From: an uncultured Bacilli bacterium
Lineage (GTDB): Bacteria; Bacillota_I; Bacilli_A; RF39; UBA660
NCBI GenBank assembly: GCA_934089255.1
Contig: CAKOJI010000002.1
Coordinates: 1 to 64,000 of the forward strand
Length of the DNA stretch: 64,000 nucleotides
Direction of reading: 5' to 3'
In this document: one piece after another, positions 54,251-63,688 of the stretch
How positions within the stretch are numbered: position 1 is the stretch's first letter
Layout: each line of letters begins with the position of its first letter
The notes under the pieces: generated by a model
The model's input: only the letters and a program-made list of their open reading frames with translations
What the model was told of the DNA's origin: nothing
Database searches by the model: none
Made by a program: the position numbers and the translations under genes

Positions 54251-55513
54251 ATGAATAAGAAAATATTAATAATTTTTATATCAGTAATAGCTGTAATAAA
54301 TGCAATTTTCATAATATTATTGATAAAAAATAAAAAACCAATTCAATATAAAATAACATTTGACACTAATGGTGGTTCCACTGTTAAATCACAATTAATT
54401 AGTAAAGGTGAAAAAGCAACAAAGCCATCAGATCCAATAAAAGAAGGCTATACATTTATAGAATGGACACTTGACGGTAAAACTTATGATTTTAGTCTTG
54501 AAATAACAAATAATTTAACTTTGACTGCAAAATGGCTCAAAGTAAAAAAGGATGTAAATGCATTCGTTATCAAATTTGATACTGAAGGTGGCACAACTAT
54601 ATCAAATCAAATTGTTGAAAAAGGAAATAAAATTGCCAAACCTATTGATCCTATAAAAACTGGTTACACATTTGAAGGTTGGATTTTAGATAATGAAATA
54701 TTCGATTTTGAAAAGATTATCGATAAAGATGTTGAACTTAAAGCCAAGTGGAAAAAAGTTGAAGAAAATATTAATAATACTACAAATAAACCATCAAATA
54801 TTCCAAATAATACAAAAAATAATAGCAATACTAATACTAAAAAAACTACAACTACTTCTCCAAGTACACACCCTATAAAAAAATATACAGTAACATTTAA
54901 CTCAAATGGTGGTTCTGCAGTTAATTCACAAACTATAACTGAAGGTGATAAAGCATCAAAACCAACAAATCCAACAAGAAGTGGTTATACTTTTGCAGGA
55001 TGGACTTTAAATGGAAACGTTTATGACTTTAATTCTTCAGTTAATGCTAATATAACGTTAGTTGCTAAATGGAACGAATCTGCTAAAGCCAAATATACAG
55101 TAAGATTTGATACAAATGGTGGTTCTACAGTTAGTTCTCAAACCGTAACTGAAGGAAGTAAAGTTTCTAGGCCAACAAATCCAACAAGAGATGGTTATAA
55201 CTTTGGCGGATGGTTATTAAATGGAAGCACGTATGATTTTAATTCTACGGTTAACCGAAACATAACCTTAGTTGCTAAATGGAACCGTAAATCATATACA
55301 ATAAAAGTAATTCCTGTAGATCAATACTCTCCAGATAGAATTCTTAAAGTATATGAAGATGGCAATGAAATAAGTGTATCAGAAATTAAAAATAATGGAG
55401 TAACATTGTGTAGTGGAAGTAACATGGTTGTTAATATGAACGAGATAAGCGGTATTAAAACATTAACAATTATTTTAAAAAATGGTTCTTCTGTAACTGC
55501 AAATGTTCAATAG
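54251..55513 (+). CDS. Exported protein with four InlB-type (Flg_new) repeats
   Basis: This 420-residue protein has an N-terminal anchor (about 4-24). Four InlB B-repeat modules of about 62 residues lie near residues 34-96, 104-165, 213-275 and 281-343, each with the pattern F[DN][ST][ND]GG[ST]...Q.[IV]..G.K...P..P...GY.F..W.L....YDF...[IV]. An Asn/Thr/Ser linker separates repeats 2 and 3, and a C-terminal beta domain of 75 residues closes the protein. Repeats 3 and 4 are the most alike, suggesting recent duplication. The ATG at 54251 follows AAGGAGG. It is probably a surface or adhesion protein, in one unit with the next gene. Confidence 0.82.
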   Translation: MNKKILIIFISVIAVINAIFIILLIKNKKPIQYKITFDTNGGSTVKSQLISKGEKATKPSDPIKEGYTFIEWTLDGKTYDFSLEITNNLTLTAKWLKVKKDVNAFVIKFDTEGGTTISNQIVEKGNKIAKPIDPIKTGYTFEGWILDNEIFDFEKIIDKDVELKAKWKKVEENINNTTNKPSNIPNNTKNNSNTNTKKTTTTSPSTHPIKKYTVTFNSNGGSAVNSQTITEGDKASKPTNPTRSGYTFAGWTLNGNVYDFNSSVNANITLVAKWNESAKAKYTVRFDTNGGSTVSSQTVTEGSKVSRPTNPTRDGYNFGGWLLNGSTYDFNSTVNRNITLVAKWNRKSYTIKVIPVDQYSPDRILKVYEDGNEISVSEIKNNGVTLCSGSNMVVNMNEISGIKTLTIILKNGSSVTANVQ

Positions 55514-55529
55514 TAGAAAGGAAAAAATT

Positions 55530-57257
55530 ATGAAGAAGTTTAAAAAAATAAAATCCTTATTATTTGGAATTAGTTTAACATTTGCTTTTTGTTTTATTAG
55601 TATTAACGTTTATGCAAAAACAATGACACCCGATGAAATTCAAGGTTCTTCTTATGTTATTGGTTCTCACGTTTTTACGAGAGAAATAAACGAAACTACA
55701 GGTTATAAAGGAAGACTTACGACTAATTTGATTATGCTTGCATCTCAAACAATTGAAACAAAAGATTTAAACACTATGATAATTTATTATAAAACTGCAT
55801 CAGGTATGTGGATTAATGGTTTAACTGGAGCAACTATTGAAACACCAACATCTTTTGAAATTGATTATACAAATTTACAATTAGAGGAAGTAAATAATAC
55901 TGTGTCTGCACCGAAGCCACCCATTTTAGCATTTCATAACGGAGTATTATCTATTAATAAAAATACTGATGAAGTATCATACCAACTAGATATATATATT
56001 GATGATATAGAGGATTTATCAAATAAAACCAGTGGTGTAGAATTAGCTTTAGTTGACGGTGGTGTTATAAAACATAAAGATCTAAAAGTTGGAGATGATT
56101 TTTTATTTACTTCAACGATTTTAGATTCTTATAAAGGTGATAATCTTATAAAAGGCAGAAAATATCATAGTGACTTTATAACAATAAATTTACCTATAGA
56201 TAAATACTATAATATAACTGCAAAAGCGTATGTTCTAGATAGTAATGGTAAGAAAAATTATAGTGATTGTGTTTATGCATCGATAGAACCAGAGACTACA
56301 TTACCGGCAGTAGAAATAATTAACAATTATTCAAATCCAGATTATATAACTTATAATGACAATAAATATACATATAAGTTGGGAATTAAAAGACCTGATT
56401 ACTATGTGTTTAAAGTAACACCTGAAAAATTTGCTTATATAGTTCACGAAAAAACAGAAATTGGTTCTAATCAAATTGGAGTATTTGGAATCAATGAAGA
56501 ATTTACTGTTGAAATTCCTAAAAATTCTGTAAAAGAATATTACGCCCAATTAGGATATTATAATAATGAAGGTCGTTTTATATATTTTTCTACTCCAGAT
56601 TCTGAAGAAAATAGGAAATATTTTACAATTGATACAAGAAAAACAATTACAACTCCCATTTTAGAATTAGATCAACGTGAAGAAAATTACAACTATAATA
56701 GAACATATGGAGATCAAGTTCAAGCTGATTCTAGAACTTATAAAAATGCCGATAAAGAGTCATTAGATTATAGTGTTAAAGGTATGGAAATTTATCAAAT
56801 AGACTACGATGGAACTAATATGAGCAATTTCCAATATATTGCACCATTATATGGAACAGGAGATTCATTTATGGTTAATGTTAAACCTTTAAATGGTATG
56901 GCAAATTATGTTGGCAGAGCATATGCAATTAACACTATTGGTGAAAAAGTCTATAGTGATTATTCAAATGTAGTAACAGTAATTAGAACTCCTGAAATTG
57001 AAGTTTCCGATATTAATGACGGGAAAGTTAATGTTAGTATCAAAAATCTTGAAGAATATGGAAATGCTTACGATTTAAAATATAAAGTATTTAATTCATC
57101 AGGTAATGAATTAACAGAATTAACGTCACTTGATAAAGTATCATCAATTGATGTAGATTCAACTATACAACTATACGTAAAAATTTATAAGGAATCTGAC
57201 GAAACTAAAAAAATATATAGTGCTAAATCAAATAAAGTAGATGTAACAATAAAATAA
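55530..57257 (+). CDS. Large secreted protein with fibronectin-like domains
   Basis: This 575-residue protein has a cleavable signal peptide (about 1-29, ending NVYAKT) and then several beta-rich domains. Segments near residues 120-220, 240-340 and 470-570 have the look of fibronectin type III or Ig-like folds (for example APKPPILAFHNGVLSINKNT, AKAYVLDSNGKKNYSDCVYA and GRAYAINTIGEKVYSDYSNVVTV, each given in part by its core YSDYSNVVTV-like ending). No anchor, catalytic motif or repeat signature is visible. AAAGGAAA precedes the ATG at 55530; the in-frame ATG at 55503 lies in the upstream gene end. It follows the InlB-repeat gene by 16 bases and is probably its partner. Confidence 0.7.
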   Translation: MKKFKKIKSLLFGISLTFAFCFISINVYAKTMTPDEIQGSSYVIGSHVFTREINETTGYKGRLTTNLIMLASQTIETKDLNTMIIYYKTASGMWINGLTGATIETPTSFEIDYTNLQLEEVNNTVSAPKPPILAFHNGVLSINKNTDEVSYQLDIYIDDIEDLSNKTSGVELALVDGGVIKHKDLKVGDDFLFTSTILDSYKGDNLIKGRKYHSDFITINLPIDKYYNITAKAYVLDSNGKKNYSDCVYASIEPETTLPAVEIINNYSNPDYITYNDNKYTYKLGIKRPDYYVFKVTPEKFAYIVHEKTEIGSNQIGVFGINEEFTVEIPKNSVKEYYAQLGYYNNEGRFIYFSTPDSEENRKYFTIDTRKTITTPILELDQREENYNYNRTYGDQVQADSRTYKNADKESLDYSVKGMEIYQIDYDGTNMSNFQYIAPLYGTGDSFMVNVKPLNGMANYVGRAYAINTIGEKVYSDYSNVVTVIRTPEIEVSDINDGKVNVSIKNLEEYGNAYDLKYKVFNSSGNELTELTSLDKVSSIDVDSTIQLYVKIYKESDETKKIYSAKSNKVDVTIK

Positions 57258-57300
57258 AATTTACATTAATTAAATAATTAAAGAAATGTGATTTATATTA

Positions 57301-57330
57301 AAAAAATTGCATTTTTATTTTGCAATTTAT
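57301..57330. terminator. Bidirectional terminator
   Basis: AAATTGCA and TGCAATTT around a 9-nt T-rich loop separate the secreted-protein gene from convergent deoD. Confidence 0.7.
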
Positions 57331-58040
57331 TATATTATACTTTCTAAAGCTAAAATTATCATATCATTTAATTTTTTTTCTTTTTCTTCATTAGTAAGCA
57401 TTACTTTTTCAAAAGGACTATCAACAACTGTAACCAAAGCACTCGCTTCTTTACCACATAATTCTGCTACGTGAAATAATCCAAAAGCTTCCATTTCATT
57501 ACAAAGTAAATGTATGTGTGAAGGAACATTTTTTAGTATATGATCAACATTTGCATAAACAGTAAACACATCAGCAGTAAGAATAGTACCAACAACTAAA
57601 TCTGTTTTTAAATTTTTGCTAGTTTCAATAATTTTTTTATTTAATAATTCATCACTGTTAATAACATTTCTAACATCTTGTCCCCAAACATATGCAAAAC
57701 TAGATGGTGAATAACTACTACTTGCAAGTACAATATCATTAACCTTTACATCTTTATCCAAACTTCCACCGGTACCAATTCTTATTATCTTATCAACATC
57801 ATAAAACGTATATAATTCATAAGAATAAATACCAATACTAGGTATACCCATACCACTACCCATTACAGTAACTTTTTTACCTTTATAATATCCAGTATAA
57901 CCAAACATATTTCTAACCTCATTAATTAATTTTACATCACTTAAAAAGTTTTCTGCAATATATTTTGCACGTAAAGGATCTCCCGGCATTAAAACTACAT
58001 TACTAATATCTTCTTTTTTAGCATTTATATGTATAGACAT
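57330..58040 (-). CDS. deoD: Purine nucleoside phosphorylase, DeoD type
   Basis: DeoD splits purine nucleosides with phosphate in the salvage pathway. The 236 residues show the hexameric type: MSIHINAKKEDISNVVLMPGDPLRAKYIA (in part: VLMPGDPLRAKYIAE, about 17-31), VMGSGMGIPSIGIYSYEL, RIGTGGSL and the late EMEAFGLF. The catalytic Asp (VVDSPFE) is also present. The minus-strand ATG at 58040 follows AGGTGA; the earlier GTG at 58049 overlaps that site. Single-gene unit. Confidence 0.95.
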   Translation of the reverse strand: MSIHINAKKEDISNVVLMPGDPLRAKYIAENFLSDVKLINEVRNMFGYTGYYKGKKVTVMGSGMGIPSIGIYSYELYTFYDVDKIIRIGTGGSLDKDVKVNDIVLASSSYSPSSFAYVWGQDVRNVINSDELLNKKIIETSKNLKTDLVVGTILTADVFTVYANVDHILKNVPSHIHLLCNEMEAFGLFHVAELCGKEASALVTVVDSPFEKVMLTNEEKEKKLNDMIILALESII

Positions 58041-58130
58041 TTTCATCACCTAGTATAATTATATCAATAAATATGATATAATTTCATTATAAATTAATGT
58101 TGTTTACACATAATAAAATAGAGGTGTCTT

Positions 58131-59405
58131 ATGATATATAAAACATATAAAGCAAATACGTATAATATTTATACCATAAAAACTGATAAATTTAAAACTT
58201 GTCATATGGAAATTGTATTTAGAAATAATATCGATAAAAATGATATTACTTTAAGAAGTGTTCTAACTGAAATGATAGTAGAAAATACAAAAAAATATAA
58301 TACTAGAAGAAAAATGATGATAGAGTTAGAAAATTTATACAATGCATACTTTTATGGAGTTACTAATAGAGTAGGAAGTAGTGTAATAACTAGTTTTTGT
58401 TTTGACTTTATTGATCCATCTTTAGTAAAAGAAAATGCGCTAGATTTTATAAAATTTCCACTAGAAGCTGTATTAAATCCAAATGTTAAAAATAATGAAT
58501 TTGACTTAATAACTCTAGAATACGTAAAAGAAAGAGTAAAAAAAGATATTGAATCAATAATAGAAGACCCAAAAAATTATTCTATTTCAAAATTATTAGA
58601 AAAAATGTGTCCAGATACAGAAAGTTCAATTAACATAAATGGTTATACAAAAGATTTAGATAAAATAACACCAGAAACACTATATAATTTTTATATAAAT
58701 ATGATTAAACACGACTACATTGACGTATATATAATAGGCAATTTAGATATGGATAAAATAGCTAATATAATAAAAAATAATTTTAAAGTTAACATATTAA
58801 AAAATCATAACATAACATATAACATAAATAACAAAATTATAAAAAAACACAAAAAATTATATGAAAGTTTTAGTACATCTCAAGAAAATATATGTATTGG
58901 TTTAAATATTACAAATGAAACTAAGTTTGAAAAAAATTACGTAGCAAATATTTATAATATGATTTTAGGTGGTGGAAGTTTAGAATCTATATTATATAAA
59001 AAATTAAGAAATGAAAACTCTCTTTGTTATAATTGTGTAAGTTTATATCAAAAATTTGATAATTTATTTATTATACATACTGCTATTTCTAAAGAAAATG
59101 AAACACTTGCTATAAAATTAATAAAAGAATCTTTAAAAGATATGTCAAGTAAAAAAATAAAAGATGAAGACTTAGAAAATGCAAAAAAATTAATTTTAAC
59201 AAACCTAAATTCTTCTTTAGATGTACCTGGAAGAATAATAGATAATTATATTTTTAAAAACCTATATGATTTAGATGACTTAGAAACAAGAATTAATAAC
59301 TACAAATTAGTAACTAAAGAAGATATCATAGCATTTGCAAAAAAAATTAAAATAAATACTATACTATGTGTAAGAGATGGTGAAAATGAAAAAGATAACA
59401 ATTAA
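58131..59405 (+). CDS. M16-family peptidase-like protein (YmfF-like, non-catalytic)
   Basis: This 424-residue protein has the M16 double-domain fold, with GGGSLESILYKKLRNENSLCYN (in part: GGGSLESILYKKLR) near residue 280, but lacks the HxxEH zinc motif in its N-terminal half. This is the pattern of YmfF, the non-catalytic partner of YmfH. AGAGGTG precedes the ATG. It overlaps the next gene by 20 bases. A joint processing or peptide-degrading complex is likely; the substrate is unknown. Confidence 0.88.
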   Translation: MIYKTYKANTYNIYTIKTDKFKTCHMEIVFRNNIDKNDITLRSVLTEMIVENTKKYNTRRKMMIELENLYNAYFYGVTNRVGSSVITSFCFDFIDPSLVKENALDFIKFPLEAVLNPNVKNNEFDLITLEYVKERVKKDIESIIEDPKNYSISKLLEKMCPDTESSININGYTKDLDKITPETLYNFYINMIKHDYIDVYIIGNLDMDKIANIIKNNFKVNILKNHNITYNINNKIIKKHKKLYESFSTSQENICIGLNITNETKFEKNYVANIYNMILGGGSLESILYKKLRNENSLCYNCVSLYQKFDNLFIIHTAISKENETLAIKLIKESLKDMSSKKIKDEDLENAKKLILTNLNSSLDVPGRIIDNYIFKNLYDLDDLETRINNYKLVTKEDIIAFAKKIKINTILCVRDGENEKDNN

Positions 59406-60663
59406 TCAAACTAACGAAATATTATATTATGAAAAATTAAACAATGGTTTAGAAGTATATATTGTTCCAAATAAAAACCAAAAAAATTTTTATATAACAT
59501 ATAACACAAAATTTGGCTCAATAAATACAGAATTTAAAACCTCAACTGATAAATCTTTTAAAAAAGTACCTAACGGAATAGCACATTACTTAGAACATTT
59601 AATGTTTAATATGGAAAACGGTACAGCATTTGATTTTTATTCAAAACTAGGCTCAAGCATTAATGCATTTACAACATACAACTTAACATGTTATGAAGTT
59701 TATTCATCTACTTATTTTAAAGAAAATCTAAATTATCTATTAGAATACGTAGAAACACCTTATTTTACAAATGAACTAGTTAATAATGAACGAGGAATAA
59801 TAACAGAAGAAATAAAAATGTATGATAATAATCCAAATACTGAATTAACTTATAGTTCTTATAAAAATATTTTTATAAATGATAAAAGAAAAAATTTAAT
59901 AAGTGGTACTGTTGAAGATATAAAAAAGATTACTAAAGAAAATTTACTAGATTGTTATAATACCTTTTATAACCCTAATAATATGTTCATAGTAATTACT
60001 GGTAACGTTAATCCTGAAGAAGCTATAGCAATAATCGAAAAAAGAGAAAATGAAAGACCTATCAAGAATATTAATATTATAAAAAAAGAAATAACAGAAC
60101 CAAAAAAAGTAAATAAAAAATACGAAGAAATAAAAATGAATGTAGAAACAAATAAAGTAAATATATCATATAAAATTCCTAAAAAACAATTTAATAAACT
60201 TAATGTAACTTCTATAGATTTAAATATATATATTAGTATAATATTTAACTTGTTATTTGGTAGTACTAGTATAATTCAAGAAAAACTAATATCTTCTAAA
60301 ATAATTCAAAACGGAATAAATATTAATAAAACATTTACGAAAGATTATATAATCGTTAGTCTAACTACAGAAACTGATTATGTTGACACATTTATAAAAT
60401 TAGTTCAAGAAGCATTAGATAATATTAAAATAGATTCTTGTGATTTAGACAGAAAATTAAAAGTATATAAATCAAATTATATATTACACTTTGATGAAAT
60501 AGAGTTAGTTAATAACAATATACAAGATAATATTATAGAATATAATAAATTTATAAACGATTATATGGATATATACGATAATATTAACATTGATATATTA
60601 AATAAAGTTATAGATACTTTAAAGACAAAAGAAGAATCTATATTAGTTATAAAACCTAAATAG
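59386..60663 (+). CDS. M16-family zinc metallopeptidase (YmfH-like)
   Basis: This 425-residue peptidase has the inverted zinc motif HYLEH (IAHYLEHLMFN, about 63-73) and the downstream Glu in ERGIITEEIKMY (about 134-145), so it should be active. The C-terminal half lacks the strong conservation seen in its partner. I prefer the ATG at 59386, because GAGATGG lies five bases upstream; the ATG at 59377 overlaps that site. In Bacillus the ymfF-ymfH pair sits beside ymfM-pgsA-recA; here it lies some 45 kb away from those genes. Confidence 0.9.
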   Translation: MKKITINQTNEILYYEKLNNGLEVYIVPNKNQKNFYITYNTKFGSINTEFKTSTDKSFKKVPNGIAHYLEHLMFNMENGTAFDFYSKLGSSINAFTTYNLTCYEVYSSTYFKENLNYLLEYVETPYFTNELVNNERGIITEEIKMYDNNPNTELTYSSYKNIFINDKRKNLISGTVEDIKKITKENLLDCYNTFYNPNNMFIVITGNVNPEEAIAIIEKRENERPIKNINIIKKEITEPKKVNKKYEEIKMNVETNKVNISYKIPKKQFNKLNVTSIDLNIYISIIFNLLFGSTSIIQEKLISSKIIQNGININKTFTKDYIIVSLTTETDYVDTFIKLVQEALDNIKIDSCDLDRKLKVYKSNYILHFDEIELVNNNIQDNIIEYNKFINDYMDIYDNINIDILNKVIDTLKTKEESILVIKPK

Positions 60664-60684
60664 AAAAGTAGAGATACTTTTTTT
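60664..60684 (+). terminator. Rho-independent terminator
   Basis: AAAGTA, a GAGA loop and TACTTT are followed by T residues. Confidence 0.72.
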
Positions 60685-60751
60685 ATTTTGAGAAAAATTT
60701 AATAAAAAAAAAGGAAATGCAAAAAAATTTACTATATGTATAGTAAGGGAA

Positions 60752-61618
60752 CTAATGCATATAAAATGCTTCCCTTAAGTGATTATTATTATTTCTTTCT
60801 ATATATTTAACTTTTACCTCTTGTATCGGATTCACAAAATTAATATTTTCTTTAAATTCTAAAAAAGGATTATTAACACTTTTTCTATTCTTCAATTTTT
60901 CATAAAGTTTATCTTTTTTACTAACAAATACTTTTCCTACATAACGTAATTTACCATTAGATTTTTCTCCTAAATATATACTAAATCTATCTTTTTCACC
61001 ATCAGTATACCCACCAATAAAAAAACTCTCAACTTTATAATTTTTTACTTTAATCCAACTATTAGATCTAGTATTTACTTGATATGTACTAAATTTATCT
61101 TTACATACTATACCTTCTAAATCTAGTCTTTTTATACTTTTAAAAAGTTTTTCTCCATCTTCAAAAACTTTTGACTTTAATAAATAATCACTTTCATTAA
61201 TTTTACTTAATTTATCTTTTCTTTTATAAAGTGGCTCATTAGTTATATCTTTATCATAATATAAAATATCAAAACAAATAAATAAAGCAGGATTATTTTT
61301 AGAACCAATTTCTATTTTATCTTTATTTTTTAAATGAATTCTTTTTTGAACTTTAAAAAAATCAGGTTTATTATTTGTTAAACATACTATTTCACCATCT
61401 AAAATAGAGTTTTTTTTAACACTAGATGTTATAACTTTTAATTCAGGAAATAAATTAGTAATATTTTTTCCGTTTCTAGTAAATATCTTTATATTGTTAT
61501 CTATTACATAAATAAGAGCTCTAATTCCATCAAACTTAATTTCATATATATAATTATCATTTACTAAAACTGTATCACTTTCACTAAGTAACATAGGTTT
61601 AACAATCTTATTTAACAT
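60752..61618 (-). CDS. ATP-dependent DNA ligase (NHEJ type)
   Basis: This 288-residue ligase has the nucleotidyl-transferase motif I YEIKFDGIRA (catalytic Lys, about residues 28-37), motif III LDGEIVC, motif IV LEGIVCKD and motif V SWIKVKNYK, then an OB-fold with GGYTDGEKDRF. It corresponds to the ligase domain of LigD alone; polymerase and phosphoesterase domains are absent. It overlaps the Ku gene by 11 bases, so the two form a minimal double-strand-break end-joining system. The site before its ATG is weak (AAAAGAG), consistent with coupling to Ku translation. Confidence 0.92.
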   Translation of the reverse strand: MLNKIVKPMLLSESDTVLVNDNYIYEIKFDGIRALIYVIDNNIKIFTRNGKNITNLFPELKVITSSVKKNSILDGEIVCLTNNKPDFFKVQKRIHLKNKDKIEIGSKNNPALFICFDILYYDKDITNEPLYKRKDKLSKINESDYLLKSKVFEDGEKLFKSIKRLDLEGIVCKDKFSTYQVNTRSNSWIKVKNYKVESFFIGGYTDGEKDRFSIYLGEKSNGKLRYVGKVFVSKKDKLYEKLKNRKSVNNPFLEFKENINFVNPIQEVKVKYIERNNNNHLREAFYMH

Positions 61619-62357
61619 TTTTTAAACTCTTTTCTAAAGCTTTCATTAAATCTTTTATCTGTTCTTTATTATTTTTATTCTTTTTCTTAATTTTTTTACC
61701 ATCTAACTTATCATCTATAGCATCTCTAATATTTGTTTGATATTCATCAATATAATCTTTAGGATTAAATTTTATATTCATAGAATCTATTAATTTTATA
61801 GCCAAATCTAATTCTTTTTTAGTAATATCTTTATCTACACTATATTCTGGTATATTAACTTCTTCATAAAAATATAAAGTAGTTAGCAAAAGACCATTAT
61901 TATTACTTCTAAGAATACAGTAATAAAATTTAGAACCAATAACAGTCTTACAAAGTGCAACCTTTTTTACTTTTTTTAATGCTTCTAAAAATAATTTATA
62001 ACTTTTATTACTATTATCACTCATTAAATAAAAACTTTTTTCAAAATAGTAAGGATCTATTTCACTTAAATTTAAAAAACCAATTACTTCTATTTCTTTT
62101 TCATTAGCTAATTTTAAATCATTTAATTCATCTTTAGTAAAAGTTATATAATTATCTTTATCATATTGATAAGCCTTAATAATATCATTTTCTTTAATAT
62201 CTTTTTTACAATGTGGACAATATTTAATATACTTAATCCTATTTAAACACTTTTTATGTAATTGATTAAATGGAATATCATTATCACGTATTATAGGATT
62301 CATAACAATAGGTATATTAACTAGAGCAAAAGAAATATTACTATGTAAATTAGCCAT
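61608..62357 (-). CDS. ku: Ku protein for non-homologous end joining
   Basis: Ku encircles broken DNA ends and recruits the ligase. The 249-residue protein begins MANLHSNISFALVNIPIVM and shows the bacterial Ku core: FNQLHKKCLNRIKYIKYCPHC (in part: LNRIKYIKYCPHC, with the CPHC), EVIGFLNLSEIDPYYFEKSFYL (in part: IDPYYFEKSFYL) and a basic C-terminal tail. The minus-strand ATG at 62357 follows GGTGA with five-base spacing. In Bacillus the ku-ligD genes are controlled by SigG; a SigG-like gene is at 35102, but no SigG promoter could be identified here by eye. Confidence 0.93.
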   Translation of the reverse strand: MANLHSNISFALVNIPIVMNPIIRDNDIPFNQLHKKCLNRIKYIKYCPHCKKDIKENDIIKAYQYDKDNYITFTKDELNDLKLANEKEIEVIGFLNLSEIDPYYFEKSFYLMSDNSNKSYKLFLEALKKVKKVALCKTVIGSKFYYCILRSNNNGLLLTTLYFYEEVNIPEYSVDKDITKKELDLAIKLIDSMNIKFNPKDYIDEYQTNIRDAIDDKLDGKKIKKKNKNNKEQIKDLMKALEKSLKNVK

Positions 62358-62423
62358 AAAAATCACCATTACTAGTTTAAATAAAAATAAATAAAATATT
62401 CATAAATCGAAAGGAGAGACAAT

Positions 62424-63053
62424 ATGAAATATATAAAAGACAACAAAAAAATTCTAATAATTTTATTAATAATAACTCTTTTAATAGGAGGACTAATATA
62501 CTTTTTTAGATTAGATAATAAAGATAACGAAGACATAACTTATATAGAAACAACAACTAAATTAGTAGAAGAAACAAAAGCTAATAATTATGTAGATGTA
62601 AAGGGAAGTGTTAAAAAACCCGGAGTATATGAATTTAAAGAAAATGATAGAGTAATTGATGCTATTAAATTAGCAGGCGGTTTAACAAAAAATGCTGATA
62701 CTTCAAATATTAATTTAAGTAAAAAATTAAAAAGTGAAATGGTTATAGTAATAAATACTAAATCTGAATTAAAAAATAATAATAATTTAACTTGTGATGC
62801 AGTATGTACAAGAGAAGTAATAGAAGTAAATAATTGTATAGAAACAGAAAATAAAACTAATAATAAAATTAACATAAATACAGCAGACATAAACAAATTA
62901 ACAGAATTAGATGGTATTGGAGAATCAAAAGCAAAAACAATTATAGAATATAGAACTACAAATGGACTATTTAAAAACATAGAAGATATAAAAAATATAA
63001 GTGGAATTGGAGAATCTTTATATAATAAAATTAAAGATAAAATAACTGTATGA
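62424..63053 (+). CDS. comEA: ComEA-like DNA-binding competence protein
   Basis: ComEA binds incoming DNA at the cell surface during transformation. The 209 residues have a membrane anchor (about 8-28) and an SLBB-type domain (VDVKGSVKKPGVYEF, VIDAIKLAGGL). A linker with three Cys and a C-terminal helix-hairpin-helix pair follow, with ININTADINKLTELDGIGESKA and ISGIGESLYNKI (first given in part). AAAGGAGAG precedes the ATG. It overlaps the second comEA copy by 4 bases. Confidence 0.92.
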   Translation: MKYIKDNKKILIILLIITLLIGGLIYFFRLDNKDNEDITYIETTTKLVEETKANNYVDVKGSVKKPGVYEFKENDRVIDAIKLAGGLTKNADTSNINLSKKLKSEMVIVINTKSELKNNNNLTCDAVCTREVIEVNNCIETENKTNNKININTADINKLTELDGIGESKAKTIIEYRTTNGLFKNIEDIKNISGIGESLYNKIKDKITV

Positions 63054-63688
63054 AAACACTTTTAATATTACTTTCAATTATTGCTATATCAAATAAAAAA
63101 GATATAAAATATTGTGATATAAAAGGAAACGTAAAAAATCCAGGAGTTTATGAAATAAAGAATAATTATACTATAAACGATATTATAAAAGCATCAGGCG
63201 GTTTAAAAGATAATTCATATACTAATAATATTAATTTATCTAAAAAAGTAACAGATGAAATGGTAATATATATTAATTCAAATGAAGAAATAAATAATAT
63301 AAAAAAATTAAATAATTGTAATTGTAATCCAATTATAACCTATAAAAAATGTGAACATAATACTATAACGTCTACTCGAACTAGAACAACTACTACTCAA
63401 GTAAAAAATATAACTGAAACAACTTCAACAATAGTTACCTCTAACAGAAAAACTAATAAAACTACTACTACAAAAACAACAACAAAACCAATAACAAAAA
63501 TAATTAACATAAATGAATGTACTTATGAAGATTTATTAGAAATAAATGGATTAGGACCTAGTAAAGCAGAAAAAATTATTGAATATAGAAATACTAATGG
63601 AAAATTCACTAAAATAGAAGACATTATGAATGTTAAAGGAATAGGAGAGTCTTTATTTGAAAAAATTAAAGACTTTATCAAAGTATAA
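63050..63688 (+). CDS. Second ComEA-like protein with Thr-rich linker
   Basis: This 212-residue tandem paralogue of the upstream ComEA has a short hydrophobic start (about 2-14) and an SLBB domain (CDIKGNVKNPGVYEI, IIKASGGLKDN). A Thr/Lys-rich linker of about 55 residues takes the place of the shorter spacer in the first copy, and the HhH pair is ININECTYEDLLEINGLG and VKGIGESLFEKI. The N-terminal hydrophobic segment is short and may act as a signal peptide rather than an anchor. It overlaps the first copy by 4 bases and the following comEC by 32 bases. Confidence 0.88.
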   Translation: MKTLLILLSIIAISNKKDIKYCDIKGNVKNPGVYEIKNNYTINDIIKASGGLKDNSYTNNINLSKKVTDEMVIYINSNEEINNIKKLNNCNCNPIITYKKCEHNTITSTRTRTTTTQVKNITETTSTIVTSNRKTNKTTTTKTTTKPITKIININECTYEDLLEINGLGPSKAEKIIEYRNTNGKFTKIEDIMNVKGIGESLFEKIKDFIKV

